Shown: piece after piece, positions 11,944 through 23,512 of the stretch
How positions within the stretch are numbered: the first letter of the stretch is position 1
How the letters are laid out: each line of letters opens with the position of its first letter
Assembly (NCBI GenBank): GCA_946902875.1
Contig: OX336340.1
Span: 16,817,566 to 16,881,565 of the forward strand
Direction of reading: 5' to 3'
Length of the DNA stretch: 64,000 bases
Source: Nematopogon swammerdamellus
Lineage: Eukaryota > Arthropoda > Insecta > Lepidoptera > Adelidae
Notes under the pieces: model-generated
Database searches by the model: none
The model's input: only the letters and a program-made list of their open reading frames with translations
Told to the model about the DNA's origin: nothing
Position numbers and translations under genes: made by a program

Positions 11944-13439
11944 GCGGTCGTGAAGAAAATATGTTGATATGAGATTTAAGCTTGCCTCGAAATTTTGATA
12001 AAATCTGTCACGGAAACCATCACGCAAAATAATATTTAAGTACATAACTTATTGTGCTGTGCTTGTGAGGCGATTTCACTGAATTGGTTTACAACTCAAC
12101 TCAGTAAATTCGCCTCTTCCCATCCCTACACGCTGCCGAAACGATCAAACTCCATTCAATCAATGCTTCACCGTTCGCATTATTAAGTCATTCAGCCCAC
12201 GACTCAAAGAAATAGAACTAAGAACGTGGGAATCATTATACATCTGGAACCTCGGCGCGCATCATTCACCCGGCCTAAGCATAGTACATTAAACCATAGA
12301 TACGTTCGTAAAATTCAAACCCATGACAACGCTATCTATCATCCGTCATCATCATTCTTGACACACCTCAAACTTGTAAATATTTTAATTATGTAAGTAA
12401 AGAGGGTGGGTTTAATGTCTTTGGTAAGTACCTATCATAGCAATGGTACCTATAACTGATAACAAAGTCGAAATATATTAGATTAGAATGTGTAATTTGT
12501 AATATATATTTAAAATATTAATACCAAAAAATTTATAATAATAAAAAATATTAAATTTATAATTATTTTATGGAAAGTAAATAAATATTTCATTATGCCG
12601 AAGTTTTTTTTAATGTCAATAGCCAAACGTTATAGAAACAAGTGTAAATGTATGTGTATGTATGCATTCATGCACGCCAACATGTACATAGTGAGATATT
12701 AAAATTGTGAGGGTTTTAAGAGTGAGTGAACGAAAAACGATTCATCCGAATGTAACATCTAGCGGGAAAGCTATTAATTCGAGAGATGAGGAATGGTTCC
12801 GATTTCATTAATTCTGAATTCCCTATCTTATTCTCTTCAGATCAGCCGACTGATTGGAATAGCGAGGGAGCACGGATTCGGGAGTCCAATAACTTTCGGA
12901 CACTGGAAAAAATAATGAAGAATTACCGAAACTGCTAATATTTTTATTTATTATCTGTATTTGGACTGAGATGCTTTCACTTCCTCTTAAATATATTTGT
13001 GGCTATTAGTAAATTAATACAAAGTATTTTAGAATGTTTAATTTTAAAAAGTGAATACGAGTACCTGCATGTATCTGCGGCGCAGAAGGTGAATTTATTG
13101 CAGAAATAAATTTATTCCAGTCAACCCTGCACACAACAACACTTCAATGCCCAACCCTAATACATCACCTGACTGGAAGTTCTGAAAGTGGATTTTCTGC
13201 AAAGTGACACCATATTGAATGGAATGCGAAAACGCTGTACTTCATAAGTTTCTTGGCGAGTCGAGTTGATATCAAATGTGTACACATTATAATGTACATT
13301 TGATCCACAGTGTTTTAGTCTATAGACACATGCGGAGGGCATCCGAGTGATTAAATTGATTACCTCCAGATCGAAACCCAGACGTCGGAAATATTTGTGT
13401 GCATATATCCTAGTAACCCTATTAACTAACAAGTTGTAA
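11944..13439. other. Unassigned, with one small hairpin
   Basis: GAGGCGATTTCACTGA faces AGTAAATTCGCCTC (12067-12117). GTCGAAATATATTAGATT at 12465-12485 recurs at 29650-29667. Confidence 0.4.
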
Positions 13440-13509
13440 GGCTGGTTGGAAGAATCTTTCTCCAGATACCTTAATCCGCCTACAAGCCGGACTGGCACCT
13501 CCTCGGAGA
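13440..13509 (-). pseudogene. LINE-like coding remnant (EEVPVRL)
   Basis: Minus strand reads EEVPVRLVGGLRYLEKDS, resembling a LINE C-terminal stretch; CCGAGGAGGTGCCAGTCCGG recurs at 20025-20060. The frame stays open to 13157 without further recognisable sequence. Confidence 0.35.
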
Positions 13510-13570
13510 CCACATTGACTGTACCTGAGACCCCAACTAGAGGTTGGGGTCTCAGGTACAGTCAATGTGG
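13510..13570. repeat. Perfect hairpin: 28-bp arms, 5-base loop
   Basis: Left arm 13510-13537 (CCACATTGACTGTACCTGAG onward) and right arm 13543-13570 are exact inverse copies; loop TAGAG. It lies between LINE-like sequence on the left and an AGTGCGAGTC-family repeat on the right. Confidence 0.95.
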
Positions 13571-13579
13571 CTCAGTTAG

Positions 13580-13773
13580 CCAAAAAGCCGGTCAAGTGCG
13601 AGTCGGAATTGCGCACGGAGTGTTCCGTACTACCGCGTACTTGGTAAGTTATTAGTATATTTTGTTGTTTTAATTATAGTTTTCACTATAATCATCACAA
13701 AAGTTTGACGCTTGTATGTATTACCGTTTTTAGGATAGTAATAGGGTCTCGTACGGTACGGAACCCTAAAAAT
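13580..13773 (+). mobile_element. AGTGCGAGTC repeat, internally different version
   Basis: CCGGTCAAGTGCGAGTCGGA at the start and TACGGAACCCTAAAAATAA at the end, but the centre (TTTTCACTATAATCATCAC, GTATTACCGTTTTTA) differs from the microsatellite version and is shared with 22669-22815. Confidence 0.6.
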
Positions 13774-13865
13774 AAAACTAAAAAAAATATTATACTCAAG
13801 TACCTACAGCTTGCTCTGCACTTATATTTAAGTAGTGATAATTTATGCGACGCATTTCATAGTTC

Positions 13866-14162
13866 ATACATACATATATACCACACGTTGTATCACGACA
13901 ATCGGGGTAAGCAGAGTAATCGGTGCTGTGCTGCTGGACTCTGGTAATTTGCAGCACAACACCGACCGCCACGTTTCACAAAAGTGTTCGGGCAAGACAA
14001 CAGATCAAGCAGTAAGTAAGGGACGGTCTTAAGACCCATCGCTGAATAACCCTGTAGAAGGACCGTGCCAAGGTGAGAAGTGGCTAGCCTGTCGCCATTT
14101 AGCACGGCGTCTTGTCCTTATCCCTTAGTCACCTTTTACGACATGCACGGGGAGAGGTGCAG
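13866..14162 (-). mobile_element. GCATGTCGTAAAAGGCGAC repeat, inverse copy
   Basis: ACACGTTGTATCACGACAAT to CCTTTTACGACATGCACGGG; same internal hairpin as the forward copy. Confidence 0.65.
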
Positions 14163-14269
14163 TGAAGCTAACGTGTGTGGCTTACACGTTCATCAGTTTC
14201 ATAGTTCTTATATTTTATGTTTTCATACTTTATATATTTTCAAGTCTGTAGCGCATAGTTAGGTAATTT

Positions 14270-14621
14270 TCTTTTTATGGAAACTGACACGGTTGGCTAC
14301 ATCACCTACAACATCCGTAATGTCAGGCCATAACACCGGGTGAACTAGGTGCCATGTCAGTGCTTCCCTTCGATCGTGCTGGCTACACTGAACTGGACGG
14401 AAAACACAAACTATTTACATAGCCGTTTCGACCGACGACGTTTCATTCAGTGCGGTGGTACCAACCCGGGCGGGTTGAACCCTACCACCGAGTAAGGAAG
14501 CGAAGGGACCTACAGTTTTACGTGGAATCCGAACCACGGTCAGCCTCCAACGGTCGAGCGGTCACCCATCCATGTACTGACCGCGCCCAGCGTTGCTTAA
14601 CAATCAATAGCAACAGTCGAC
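14270..14621 (-). mobile_element. Family A SINE, nearly full length
   Basis: A-tail inverse TTTTTATGGAAACTGACACG at the left; body; 5S-like segment up to TGCTTAACAATC; stops at AACAGTCGAC before box A. Confidence 0.85.
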
Positions 14622-14806
14622 AGGTAATAAATAGTTTACAGTAAGAACGTAACACAGTGAGTTAGATGAAGTGCAATGGAATCTCCTGAAGTGTCGTACC
14701 TGGGAGTGTTCGTGAATTATGTAGGAGGATATATCGACTGCAAGACACGAGCGCGAAACCTTTCGGTCTAAACCCCTTTACTCATCTGAGGTCTAAACAT
14801 TGCTGC

Positions 14807-15113
14807 TTGCAATGGAACCAACATAGTAAATATGTAATAAGAAATATTACAACACGCCACAAGCACACCAAATACAGTTCGGTGGCATACCAGCACATCT
14901 TGGCCGCATTTTCGGTGGAGACGATGGGAGCATGGTCTGAGGAGGCAAAGCGGCCCCCGACAGACATCGGGATGTCCCTGTACGCTGCTTTAGGAGAACA
15001 ACGTTCGCTCGAGTTCCTGAGGCAGCGTATCAGTGTGGCCATCCAGCTAGGCAACAACGCCGCTAGCGTCCTCGGAACAGTGCCCACATCGTGCTATCTG
15101 GAGGAGGTGTCCC
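14807..15113 (+). pseudogene. Non-LTR C-terminal fragment (VETLGPW type)
   Basis: HKHTKYSSVAYQHILAAFSV, then ETMGAWSEEAKR, QRISVAIQLGNNAASVLGTV. Open to 15211, but conservation stops near 15113. The N-terminal RT part is missing. Confidence 0.65.
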
Positions 15114-15236
15114 TTCTATTTTGGGTAATTTGCTGGTACGTCCAATGTTTTTTTTATAAACTGCTTTATTTTGTGTTCCTAAGAAGAGCTGATATGTTGA
15201 TGACTGCGTAATTATGCAGGAGGCCTGAATTTCAGC

Positions 15237-15500
15237 ATGAATTACATATTATGCATGGACGTCTCAACAAAATTTTTGGGAAAAGAAGTTACTTGGGATG
15301 AACGACAAGGAAAACGTCTCGTAAAACCCAAGTTCAACGAGTTCTCTGCGTCAAGTCTACAAGTGTACAAAATGACACGTATACCCAGAAAAGCTAATGG
15401 GAAGATTTGCCAAAAACGCCGCGCAAGTTGCTACAAAAAGCTGCTGAAAGAACTGGCTCCACAACCAATGATGCAAGAAAAAAGGCTACAAAAGTCATAA
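15237..15500 (+). CDS. Unidentified lysine-rich open frame, 87 aa
   Basis: Not recognised. It reads as ordinary coding sequence (for example VTWDERQGKRLVKPKFNEFS and RRASCYKKLLKELAPQP), basic, without repeats or low complexity, with ATG, stop, and a T-rich stretch right after. It lies just downstream of a LINE fragment and upstream of a half fold-back element. It might be an exon, a retrocopy piece, or a mobile-element remnant. No splice sites or family motifs decide this. Confidence 0.3.
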   Translation: MNYILCMDVSTKFLGKEVTWDERQGKRLVKPKFNEFSASSLQVYKMTRIPRKANGKICQKRRASCYKKLLKELAPQPMMQEKRLQKS

Positions 15501-15596
15501 CTTTTTTTTTTTGAGTGTCTTCTTTGCAAAAAAGCGTTTTACCTAACATGTTTTAATGAAGCTCATTCGAGTTTTATTCTTCTGATTTAGACATCC

Positions 15597-15931
15597 AAAA
15601 AAACCCCCGACCCTTAAAAAAAAGGCTTTTTAAGGGTCGGGGTTTTTTAAGGGTCGGGGGTTTTTTAAATTTGTAATTTAACTTTTATTTCAAGCTTTTT
15701 AAAAGAAACCGCATGAAAATCGGTCCATTTTTTAAAATAATACATTTTTTATTACTTAATTACTTGATTACTTGATTACAAACATAGCTAAGAACCATCC
15801 CGATTAAATAAGCTTCCTAATAAAAAAAACCGCATCCAGGTCCATCCGTTTGGGAGCTACGATGCCACAGACAGACACACACACACTCACACACACACAC
15901 GTCAAACTCCCTCCGTTTTTTTCGTCGGGGG
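15597..15931. mobile_element. Half copy of the TTAA fold-back family
   Basis: Corresponds to the right half of 23886-24658 and ends CGTCGGGGG followed by TTAA (15932-15935). The left end is a small hairpin of repeated CCGACCCTTAAAAA and its inverse. A (CA)n stretch lies at 15877-15900. Confidence 0.7.
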
Positions 15932-16608
15932 TTAATAAAAGAATTGTTCATACGTCCCTAGAAAATCAAAGTTCTAGCTCACACGTTCAGCCCAGGACAC
16001 GCGTTTCAGTTGTCTTTGGCTAATGCATTACATATAATGCACGATCGTCACAGCCAGACCAAAAATGCATTACATGTAATGCACGGACAGTCAACGTGAT
16101 AAGTTTTGTATAGGTTTATATTTTATTTTGTAATTAGCTTTATGTGTTGTTTAGTTTTATTTATTTATTTGTCTTCTGTACAATTACATTTTTTATTGTT
16201 CGTAATCAATATATTGTACTAAACCAAATTAAAATAATTAAACTAGGATAAAATAAATGAATAAATATTATGTAACCAATACGGGTATATTTATTGGTGG
16301 CAAAATGAAATAGTCCAGCCAGGATGTATTAACTGGTACTGTAGTACTAATAGTATTGGCATAGATGTGAGTACTGCGTGCAGTCCAATTGGTCAGTTTT
16401 GTAACATAATTGTATCCGTACAAATTGTAACAACTCATTTTAAAACTATTATTCTCATGTACTAAAACAAATTAAATATATTTGTTATCAAAACTTACAA
16501 AACAATATGATGTTAAACTAAAATTAATATTGAGAATACAATTAACTAATTTAAATTGTTTTTTACGGATATTTTATATGTAAACAAACATGGGTTTATT
16601 AACAGTGG
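15932..16608. other. Unassigned apart from the palindrome pair
   Basis: Low-complexity AT stretches with no coding signal. Confidence 0.45.
16024..16083. repeat. Two 18-bp palindromes, 42 bases apart
   Basis: TGCATTACATATAATGCA (16024-16041, one mismatch) and TGCATTACATGTAATGCA (16066-16083, perfect). Confidence 0.8.
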
Positions 16609-16676
16609 ATGTGAGTTACGTAAGTCGACGTTACGGGTCTAGCGGACGAAACGTCGACTTATGTAAGTCACATCAA
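16609..16676. repeat. Imperfect hairpin, arms of about 25 bp
   Basis: TGTGAGTTACGTAAGTCGAC and AACGTCGACTTATGTAAGTC face each other around a short loop; two mismatches. Could be a MITE remnant. Confidence 0.7.
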
Positions 16677-17267
16677 CTTTTACTTCGTAAAAATGTTAAA
16701 ATTATAATGTATAACAGTATGAACTTAAAATATTAACTTATGGAACAAAGCTAACCACATTGTATTTTTATGGGCGAAATAAATGTATGTGAATCTGAAT
16801 GTTATATTTAGATTTTTATTATCGCGATATGCAGATTATTGATTTAGCATTTATTATTATGACAGTACAGTTACTATTGAGCTTGTGAAAATTTGCACCA
16901 ACTTAGGAAAGCCGGCAAGAAACTTCGCTGAGTATATTTTTTCTAATTTGAAATTGAACTGAACGCTGGTTACAGTACTAAAAGACCAACAAATTGGCTC
17001 GGTCCAACTTGGCACCGTTCAACACACATCCGATTCGCCGTCTCTGCCGCCTCCTCAAATATTTATACCGTAGCTTGAGGCTCTAATATAGCCTCCGCTG
17101 GGTCATACCAATCGATACAATACTCCACAAATACTGCCACTGTTGAGGCAAGAGGCTGTAATATTTAGCAACTTGTGGGTCGGGGCAAGGTCAGGGCTTG
17201 ATGATTTTACTCAAAGTGTAATTTCCAAAATTGTGGAATACATTTAATATCTCAGTTTTAGTGAATT

Positions 17268-17271
17268 TGTT

Positions 17272-17307
<36 letters not shown>

Positions 17308-17410
17308 AAATTCTTTACTGCTCCAGTAAATATTAAACAGTAAAATTACATTGGAAAATTTACATAAGGCGCAAAGGCGGACTTATCCCTTACAGAGATT
17401 TCTTACAGAT
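17268..17410 (-). mobile_element. Retroposon 3' end with (TATC)n tail
   Basis: Inverse of the AAGTCCGCC family (AAGGCGGACTTATCCCT). Its tail is the (GATA)n microsatellite at 17273-17307. Confidence 0.6.
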
Positions 17411-17497
17411 GCAACCTTTGGATGTTTGAGATTCGATAATATAGTGGAATGTAAGTAGGTAGTAGCAAAAGAGTATTGTTTATATAGTTATGTTAGT

Positions 17498-17650
17498 TTT
17501 TAGGATTCCGTACGTGACCCTATCACTAAGACTAGGCTGGCTGTCCGTCCGTCTGTCCTACCTTTTAATCTTTTGAACTGTATTAGGTAGCGGGTTGAAA
17601 ATTTCAGGTGTTATTATGGCGAATATCCCAAGAAATAATAGAAAAAAAAA
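17498..17650 (-). mobile_element. AGTGCGAGTC repeat, truncated
   Basis: TTTTTAGGATTCCGTACG, GTCCGTCCGTCTGTCC and TATTAGGTAGCGGGTTGAAA in inverse order. Confidence 0.6.
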
Positions 17651-17755
17651 ATATTGTTGATCTAGCATTCATATGCTAGGATTCATACTATTGAGCTTGT
17701 AAAAATTACACCAACTTATGATATCCAGCAAGAAACTACGCAGAGCTGCGGCATA

Positions 17756-18330
17756 GCGCGTGGCCGGCGCGGTGGCGGCGCGGGCGCAGTCCGGCCGGTA
17801 GAATGACCTCAAATAATCAGCTGTTTAGGTACCTAGTGGCATGTTTTGATTGTGTAGATGTAGAACATAGAACATGTAAAATTTTCCGAAAACGAATACT
17901 AAAACATAAATTAATGTTTTAAACATAAAATAAATGTGTTTATTATGACGGGTATGTGGGTTACATACCCGTCCCAAAATATTTGCAGATAATAAAGAGG
18001 CACCGTATATATTATATTATAGTGTATTAAATCATAACCATAATAAATACTTAGTACCACATTTAGACATCAATTTGGTTTACCGACCAGCAGAGCGCTT
18101 ACTGGTCGGTGATTTCGTTACATGTTAAGATAAAGGTTAAGGCTGTAATACTCTCGTCCTAAATATTCGCGGGCGGGGTAAAATAGGCTTCGACATTTTG
18201 CACTTAGCCGTCCGCGAGGGTGAGCGGTCTGGAGCGCTATTACGTATGAACTTCGACTGCGACTGGAAAACGTAAAACGAAACTGGTCTGGATATAATAT
18301 TTTTTTTTGTCGAAAGTAAAACGACGCTTA
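17756..18330. other. Unassigned; one GC-rich patch
   Basis: GGCCGGCGCGGTGGCGGCGC at 17762-17781 stands out; the rest is AT-rich. Confidence 0.4.
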
Positions 18331-19000
18331 TAACGCGGCGTCCTACGTGAGCGATCTTGACGCGAACGCGGCGCGGCGCGGTGCGACGCGAAAATTTCAA
18401 ACATTCACAACCGCTTGAAGTGGCCTGCGTGACCAAACGCACGCGAGCGCGGTCAGTTGGTTTGATATTTTCGAGCGGTTTAGACGCGGTTTGGAATAAA
18501 TAACTACCTACAATGTCTGAAATTTTAATCAGTGCTGTCCAAGAACGTCCTGTATTATGGGACAAAAGAAATAAAAGTTATATCACAATAGGTTATTTTA
18601 TCGAACAATTAATTATAAATTATAAAATTTATTTTTACAAAAACATCAACTTTATTTTTTAAATTAAATTATTTATAATAAATTAAAAATAATTAGTAAT
18701 ATAAATGTTATATTTTGTAATAATTTACTTTTAATTATAAAAAATTATTTTACAAAATAAAAATTCGTGATGATGACGAATTGAATCGTCTTTGTAAATT
18801 ACCATTCAATGTACAATGTCGAATGAAGCGAGCGGGCAGGGGCGGGACGGGGTCGCGAAAGATCGCGTCGCCGCGTCCTCGCCGCGCACGTAGGACAGCG
18901 TGGCCGCACCGCACCGCTTCGCGTTCAATCGCTGGACAATCGCGTCGCACCGCGCCGCACCGCGTTCGCGTTGAGTTCGCTCACGTAGGACGCCGCGTTA
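18331..19000. mobile_element. MITE, about 670 bp, with inverted ends of about 60 bp, very GC-rich
   Basis: TAACGCGGCGTCCTACGTGA at 18331-18350 matches the inverse of 18981-19000 exactly; the match runs on through GAACGCGG..GCGGCGCGGTGCGACGCG. The middle (18560-18780) is extremely AT-rich. No coding sequence was recognised. Confidence 0.75.
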
Positions 19001-19984
19001 GGGAAGTTGCGACTTGCCAAAAACGCGTTAAGTGAAAGTAAGTAAGAGTAAATACTATTCGAGAGCAGCTAATGTCTACTGGTGGAAAATTAATAGTCTT
19101 AAGCATCAAACACATTTTGTAGTGTTAAGTCCTACACCACGCGCCTGTATTTCTTTTCATTTTAGTTTTTTCTTTCAGTTGTGTGCAATCAAACTGCAAT
19201 AATTTGTAAGCAGCGGCATTTTACATGTATGCAATTTAGTGTTAATATTGTGATGCGGTGAAGTACGGAAATTATTAGACGAAAAAAAAAAGTCAAGACA
19301 CAGCAGCAAGGAACACTGCGCGTCGGGGTATTTTATTACATAAAAAAAGTAAGTAGTACCAACATATTTGTGTGAGAATGTAAAATACAATATAAGGAAT
19401 ATAACTATAATACCATTCCAGTTCAATAAAAAGTATATACATGAATACACATGAAATTACAGTGACAATAAATTGCACACCTTTAAATTCAAGAGAAATA
19501 CTATTCACGGTATTTATTACAAAAATTTAGTATTTTTCTATTGATGAGATTTACAAAGATCAGTTTCAATTTCATGTTTATCCAGTCACACGCTAACACT
19601 TTACGTGACCAGGACGTCCTGGGGCGGTCGGCCGGGAGAGAGGCTTAAAAGTTGGAGGCGTCAAAGTGGCCAAGTTGGCAAATACTTTGGAAAAAACAGA
19701 CCTTAGTTCAAAGACGCGAGTTTCCAACATATTATTTCATTACATTATCACCTCTCACTTTGAATATTTTTTAGAATACGGCTGAAGTTTTTCTGGATTT
19801 TTAAATAATAAATATAAGAGCTTTTATGGGCCTTAAGCGAGCTTTGAGGAGTAATAAAAGTTGTTTTTTTCAGGATTTTTTTTTCACTTTCTTTGTATTG
19901 GCGATTTTATCGAAAAGTTACAAACCGTATTTACGAGTGGGTATTTATTAACTTTTTTTTTTTTTATTGCTACCGAACTGGGTG
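19001..19984. other. No recognised feature
   Basis: No coding-like sequence; short frames are low complexity. Confidence 0.5.
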
Positions 19985-20110
19985 GCTCTGTCCGAGGTCG
20001 CAACCTCAGGCGCAGCCAATTTCACCCCCGAGGAGGTGCCAGTCCGGCTTGGAGGTGTACTAATGTTGCTGGGGAAAGGCTATTAACCCGCGATTTGAAG
20101 ATCCTTTAAT
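19985..20110 (+). pseudogene. LINE-like coding remnant (EEVPVRLGG)
   Basis: Shares the EEVPVRLGG-coding block with 13440-13509; stops follow soon after. Confidence 0.35.
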
Positions 20111-20138
20111 ACTTATAACTTTTCAATGTAGGTACACA

Positions 20139-20200
20139 CAAGAAAAAAACCGGTCAAGGTGAACCATCTTCACGTGCCGAGGGTCCGGTCGCCACTGCTT
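20139..20200 (+). mobile_element. AGTGCGAGTC-like repeat start, diverged
   Basis: AAAACCGGTCAAGGTGAACC, then GTGCCGAGGGTCCGG; only the first part resembles the family. Confidence 0.35.
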
Positions 20201-20774
20201 TGCTCTCATTTATATTTTCTATGAGGGCGCGGTCAGACTTTGGATGGGTGGCAGTCGGAGCGTTGAGGTTAACCGTTTTTCGGATTCGACGCGAAACTGT
20301 TAAAAACCGAACTATGTACATATTATTTAACCGAACTATGTATCATCACCAATGTCTCTCGCAGACATGGTTTTTCAGCATTTACAGCATTTCTTTTTCG
20401 TTTCTCATCCGACATCCATATTGCCTACTTCCATTATAAATTATTATTTTTCCATTTCATATAACGTGAAATTTTTGCCCTTCAGAAACGTAGTTTATTT
20501 TTTTCAAAATCTATGGCTTTTTGAGCAAAATAAAAAAACTTTTGCACGACTACATAAGTTTACATATATTGCAAGTTTAACTATATTGTATTTTTTCAGA
20601 AGTTTTAAATAAACCTTAATAGGAAAAATTTCAGCGACAATACTGCAGTTTTTATCAACATTTAAACGACATTTTAATAAAAAAAACTTAGTTATTATGG
20701 ACATATTATATACTTTTGAAATTGCCTCAATAATACCTATATAATGACAACATAATTAATCGATTTACTGAAAA

Positions 20775-20995
20775 AAAAATTTTTTTTTGGTTCACATTTT
20801 TGGGTACGCTTTACTTTCCACCGAACTTTTAGACAATTTGCAGTGGTCTGTTTGGTTTCATCTTAATCGGTTCAGTAGATCCGGAGATGTACTTATGCAT
20901 GTGAACGACATACCGACTGACAGACCGATAGACAGACCGACAGACAGACCGACAGAGAGACCGACAGTCAGATCGACAGACAGACCAGACAGTGA
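20775..20995 (+). mobile_element. Interspersed repeat ending in (GACAGACC)n
   Basis: CATCTTAATCGGTTCAGTAG and an imperfect GACA/GACC array at 20927-20995; a body type I recognise as repetitive in Lepidoptera. Confidence 0.5.
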
Positions 20996-21373
20996 TAGAT
21001 ATTTAATGTTACTTAACAAATTACAACAACAGACTCAATACATCTTTCTACTGACCTTTCTTTCCTCAATTCCGAGTTGCGTTTCCGGAAACTGGACACT
21101 AGGAGCTGCAGCTCTGAAGAGTGCTGCTCGTACAGATGCGATAATTGTGTAGCGAAGTCCGATACTGGAACAACAGAGGCATCACTCGTTAGTTAGTTTG
21201 AGACTATGCTCGCAGCAGAAAGTAAATTTTAATAAGAGGCATAGTATGTATGAGAGAAAATAGAATGAAAGAGGGTATGTAAAATAGTAAAATTTAAAAT
21301 ATAACCTCGCTTGAACAGAAAAACTTATATCCTCTGCCTGCACGAATGATTGCGGCATTTATAAATTTACTTA

Positions 21374-21460
21374 TCATCATCATCATCATCATCAGCCTGT
21401 ATCGATCCACTGCTGGACATAGGCCTCTCCCAAGGCACGCCACCACACGCGATCTTCCGT
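21374..21460 (-). mobile_element. RTE-type LINE, 87-bp 3' end, with target duplication
   Basis: Minus strand ends in a WWRALGEAYVQQWIDTG-like C-terminus followed by an (ATG)n tail (21374-21393), the short tandem-repeat tail typical of RTE. AATTTACTTAT flanks both ends (21363-21373 and 21461-21471). Confidence 0.85.
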
Positions 21461-21667
21461 AATTTACTTATAGGTACTTTAAAATCCACATGCACGAATT
21501 TTCTAAGATCCGTCTGCACTTTGCTCCTGGAATAGAATCGCGAGAAACTCGTTAGGTTTAGTTGTAGCGTTGTAGAACATTTCTTAACGAAATTGTTTCC
21601 CGCATTAACGTAACAGTAGAGAATGTAGGGAGAGTATTACCGAGTTAATTTTGCGAGTAGGGTACGA

Positions 21668-22080
21668 AAAAAAAAACCGTCAAGTGCGAGTCGAACTCGC
21701 GCACCGATGTCATGGTTAATAGCGCCACTCACGCCATCTATGGCGTGTTATGAAATGATTCATATTAGTTAAATGTCATGATTAGTTAAAATGCTTCACA
21801 CTCTATTCGGTAGATGGCGCGCGCGCATACACTTTTTGGTTTCTTCTATGGGAACGCAATGATTTTTTACTTTTTCTTATTTTAATATTTGTTGTTATAT
21901 CGGCCATATTAACACATATTCTATAAAAATTTCAACCGGCTACCTATTACGGTTCAAGAGATACAGCCCTCGGACAGACAGACGGACGGACGGACGGACG
22001 GGCAGACAGACAGACAGACGGCATAGGCTTAGTAATAGGGTCCCGTACCGGATACGGAACGGATAGGGAACCCTAAAAAT
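21668..22080 (+). mobile_element. AGTGCGAGTC repeat, complete
   Basis: CGTCAAGTGCGAGTCGAACT; GCGCCACTCACGCCATCTAT; TACCTATTACGGTTCAAGAG; (GACA/GACG)n at 21973-22019; ends GGGAACCCTAAAAA. Same length class as 55676-56082 and inverse 37037-37396. Confidence 0.75.
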
Positions 22081-22668
22081 TAGTGTTAAAGCGAATTAGA
22101 AGAGGTGAGAGTAGGTACGGATTCGCTGACATAGAATTCGCTCGTAAGAAAATCTAAGGGACGAAGTAAATGGATTTTTTAATGAAGCAGATGTCCTACT
22201 TCGGAAATTCAATCAATCCCAGTTCATTGGAAATTCGTTCTTCATTTTCACCGACGCTTAGAAGGATCTGTTTAATTAATTAGGTGTGACCAAATTCGGA
22301 ACGCACAAACGGTCCGTACGTAGGTATTCGTACATTGAATGAATGTATTTCATATTTGGAGAGAGAACCAAAAACATTTTCTAGGTTTCGTCATTTTCTC
22401 GGAATAGGGAAGAACACAAGAGCACCTTACATTTAATAATTTGAAGAATTATTAATTTGGAGATTGTGAGATTTTGAAGATTGGTAATACTGAAACTATA
22501 CACACGTAAATTTCAAAAGTACATGAAAAAAATTTAGATACTTGGGACTTAGTTTTTAAAAATATAAGAAAGGTAAAGAAATAAATGCTCGTTGATTAAA
22601 AACAATTAGTGATTTCATAAAAAAGTTACGTTTGCACGTAGATTTTATTTTGAAATTCCGAAGAATAA
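22081..22668. other. No recognised feature
   Basis: Single-copy-looking AT-rich DNA between two AGTGCGAGTC repeats. Confidence 0.45.
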
Positions 22669-22815
22669 AAAAAAGGCCAAATGCGTTTTAACCAAGGGTT
22701 TTGTACCACCACGTGATTGGTCGGTTTTATTATTTGATGTTTTATTTTAAGGTTTTCAGTATAATCATACCAAGGTTGACACTTGTAAGTATTACCGTTT
22801 TTACGATAGAGCAAA
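22669..22815 (+). mobile_element. AGTGCGAGTC repeat, eroded version
   Basis: Same centre as 13580-13773 (GTTTTCAGTATAATCATACC, GTATTACCGTTTTTACGATA). Confidence 0.45.
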
Positions 22816-23218
22816 AAAAAAAACATTGAAAATATATTTTTTTATGTGATGTAACGTTTGCGAGTATCTAAATATTTGATATAAATGACAGTATCTTTTT
22901 ATTGCATCGATTTAGACTTAGAAGCTCGAATTGTTTACACGTTTTTTGGGACTGTTATTAGTTTGTACGTTTTATGGCTTTTGGTGACTGACATAATATT
23001 AAATTATCAGTAAATATGTACATACTTAAATTATAATTTTAATCTCGTCATAATTGGCAATCGTTAAAATACTTGTGAGATTAATAGTCTTATGTTTATC
23101 TTATCCATTATTTGGCTTGGGTTAATACTCATATATAATTATTTTGACTGACACGCTTCGATCCCAATCACCCAGTATGGTTACTACATAAAACTGTTTT
23201 TTTGTTTTTGTTTTGTTT

Positions 23219-23455
23219 TTTTTTTTATGGAAACTGACACAGTTGGCTACATCACCTACAACATCCGTGATGTCAGCCCTCGACACCGGGTGAACTCGGT
23301 GCCACGTCAGTGCTTCCCTTCGGTCGTGCCGGCTACACTGAACTGGACGCAAAACACAAACTATTGACATAGCCTTTTCGACCGTCCTTTCATTCAGTGC
23401 TGTGGTACCAACCCGGGCGGTTTAAACCCTACCACCTAGTAATATAAGAAGGGAG
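23219..23455 (-). mobile_element. Family A SINE, 3' two-thirds
   Basis: Starts in a long T run and TTATGGAAACTGACACAGTT, and ends at CCACCTAGTAATATAAGAAG, where another repeat begins. Confidence 0.85.
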
Positions 23456-23512
23456 TCATATCCCTTAGTCGCCTTTTACGACATACATGGGGAGAGATGC
23501 AGTCGGGCTATT
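23456..23512 (-). mobile_element. GCATGTCGTAAAAGGCGAC repeat, end piece
   Basis: CCTTAGTCGCCTTTTACGAC followed by ATACATGGGGAGAGATGCAG, joined directly to a family A SINE. Confidence 0.55.
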
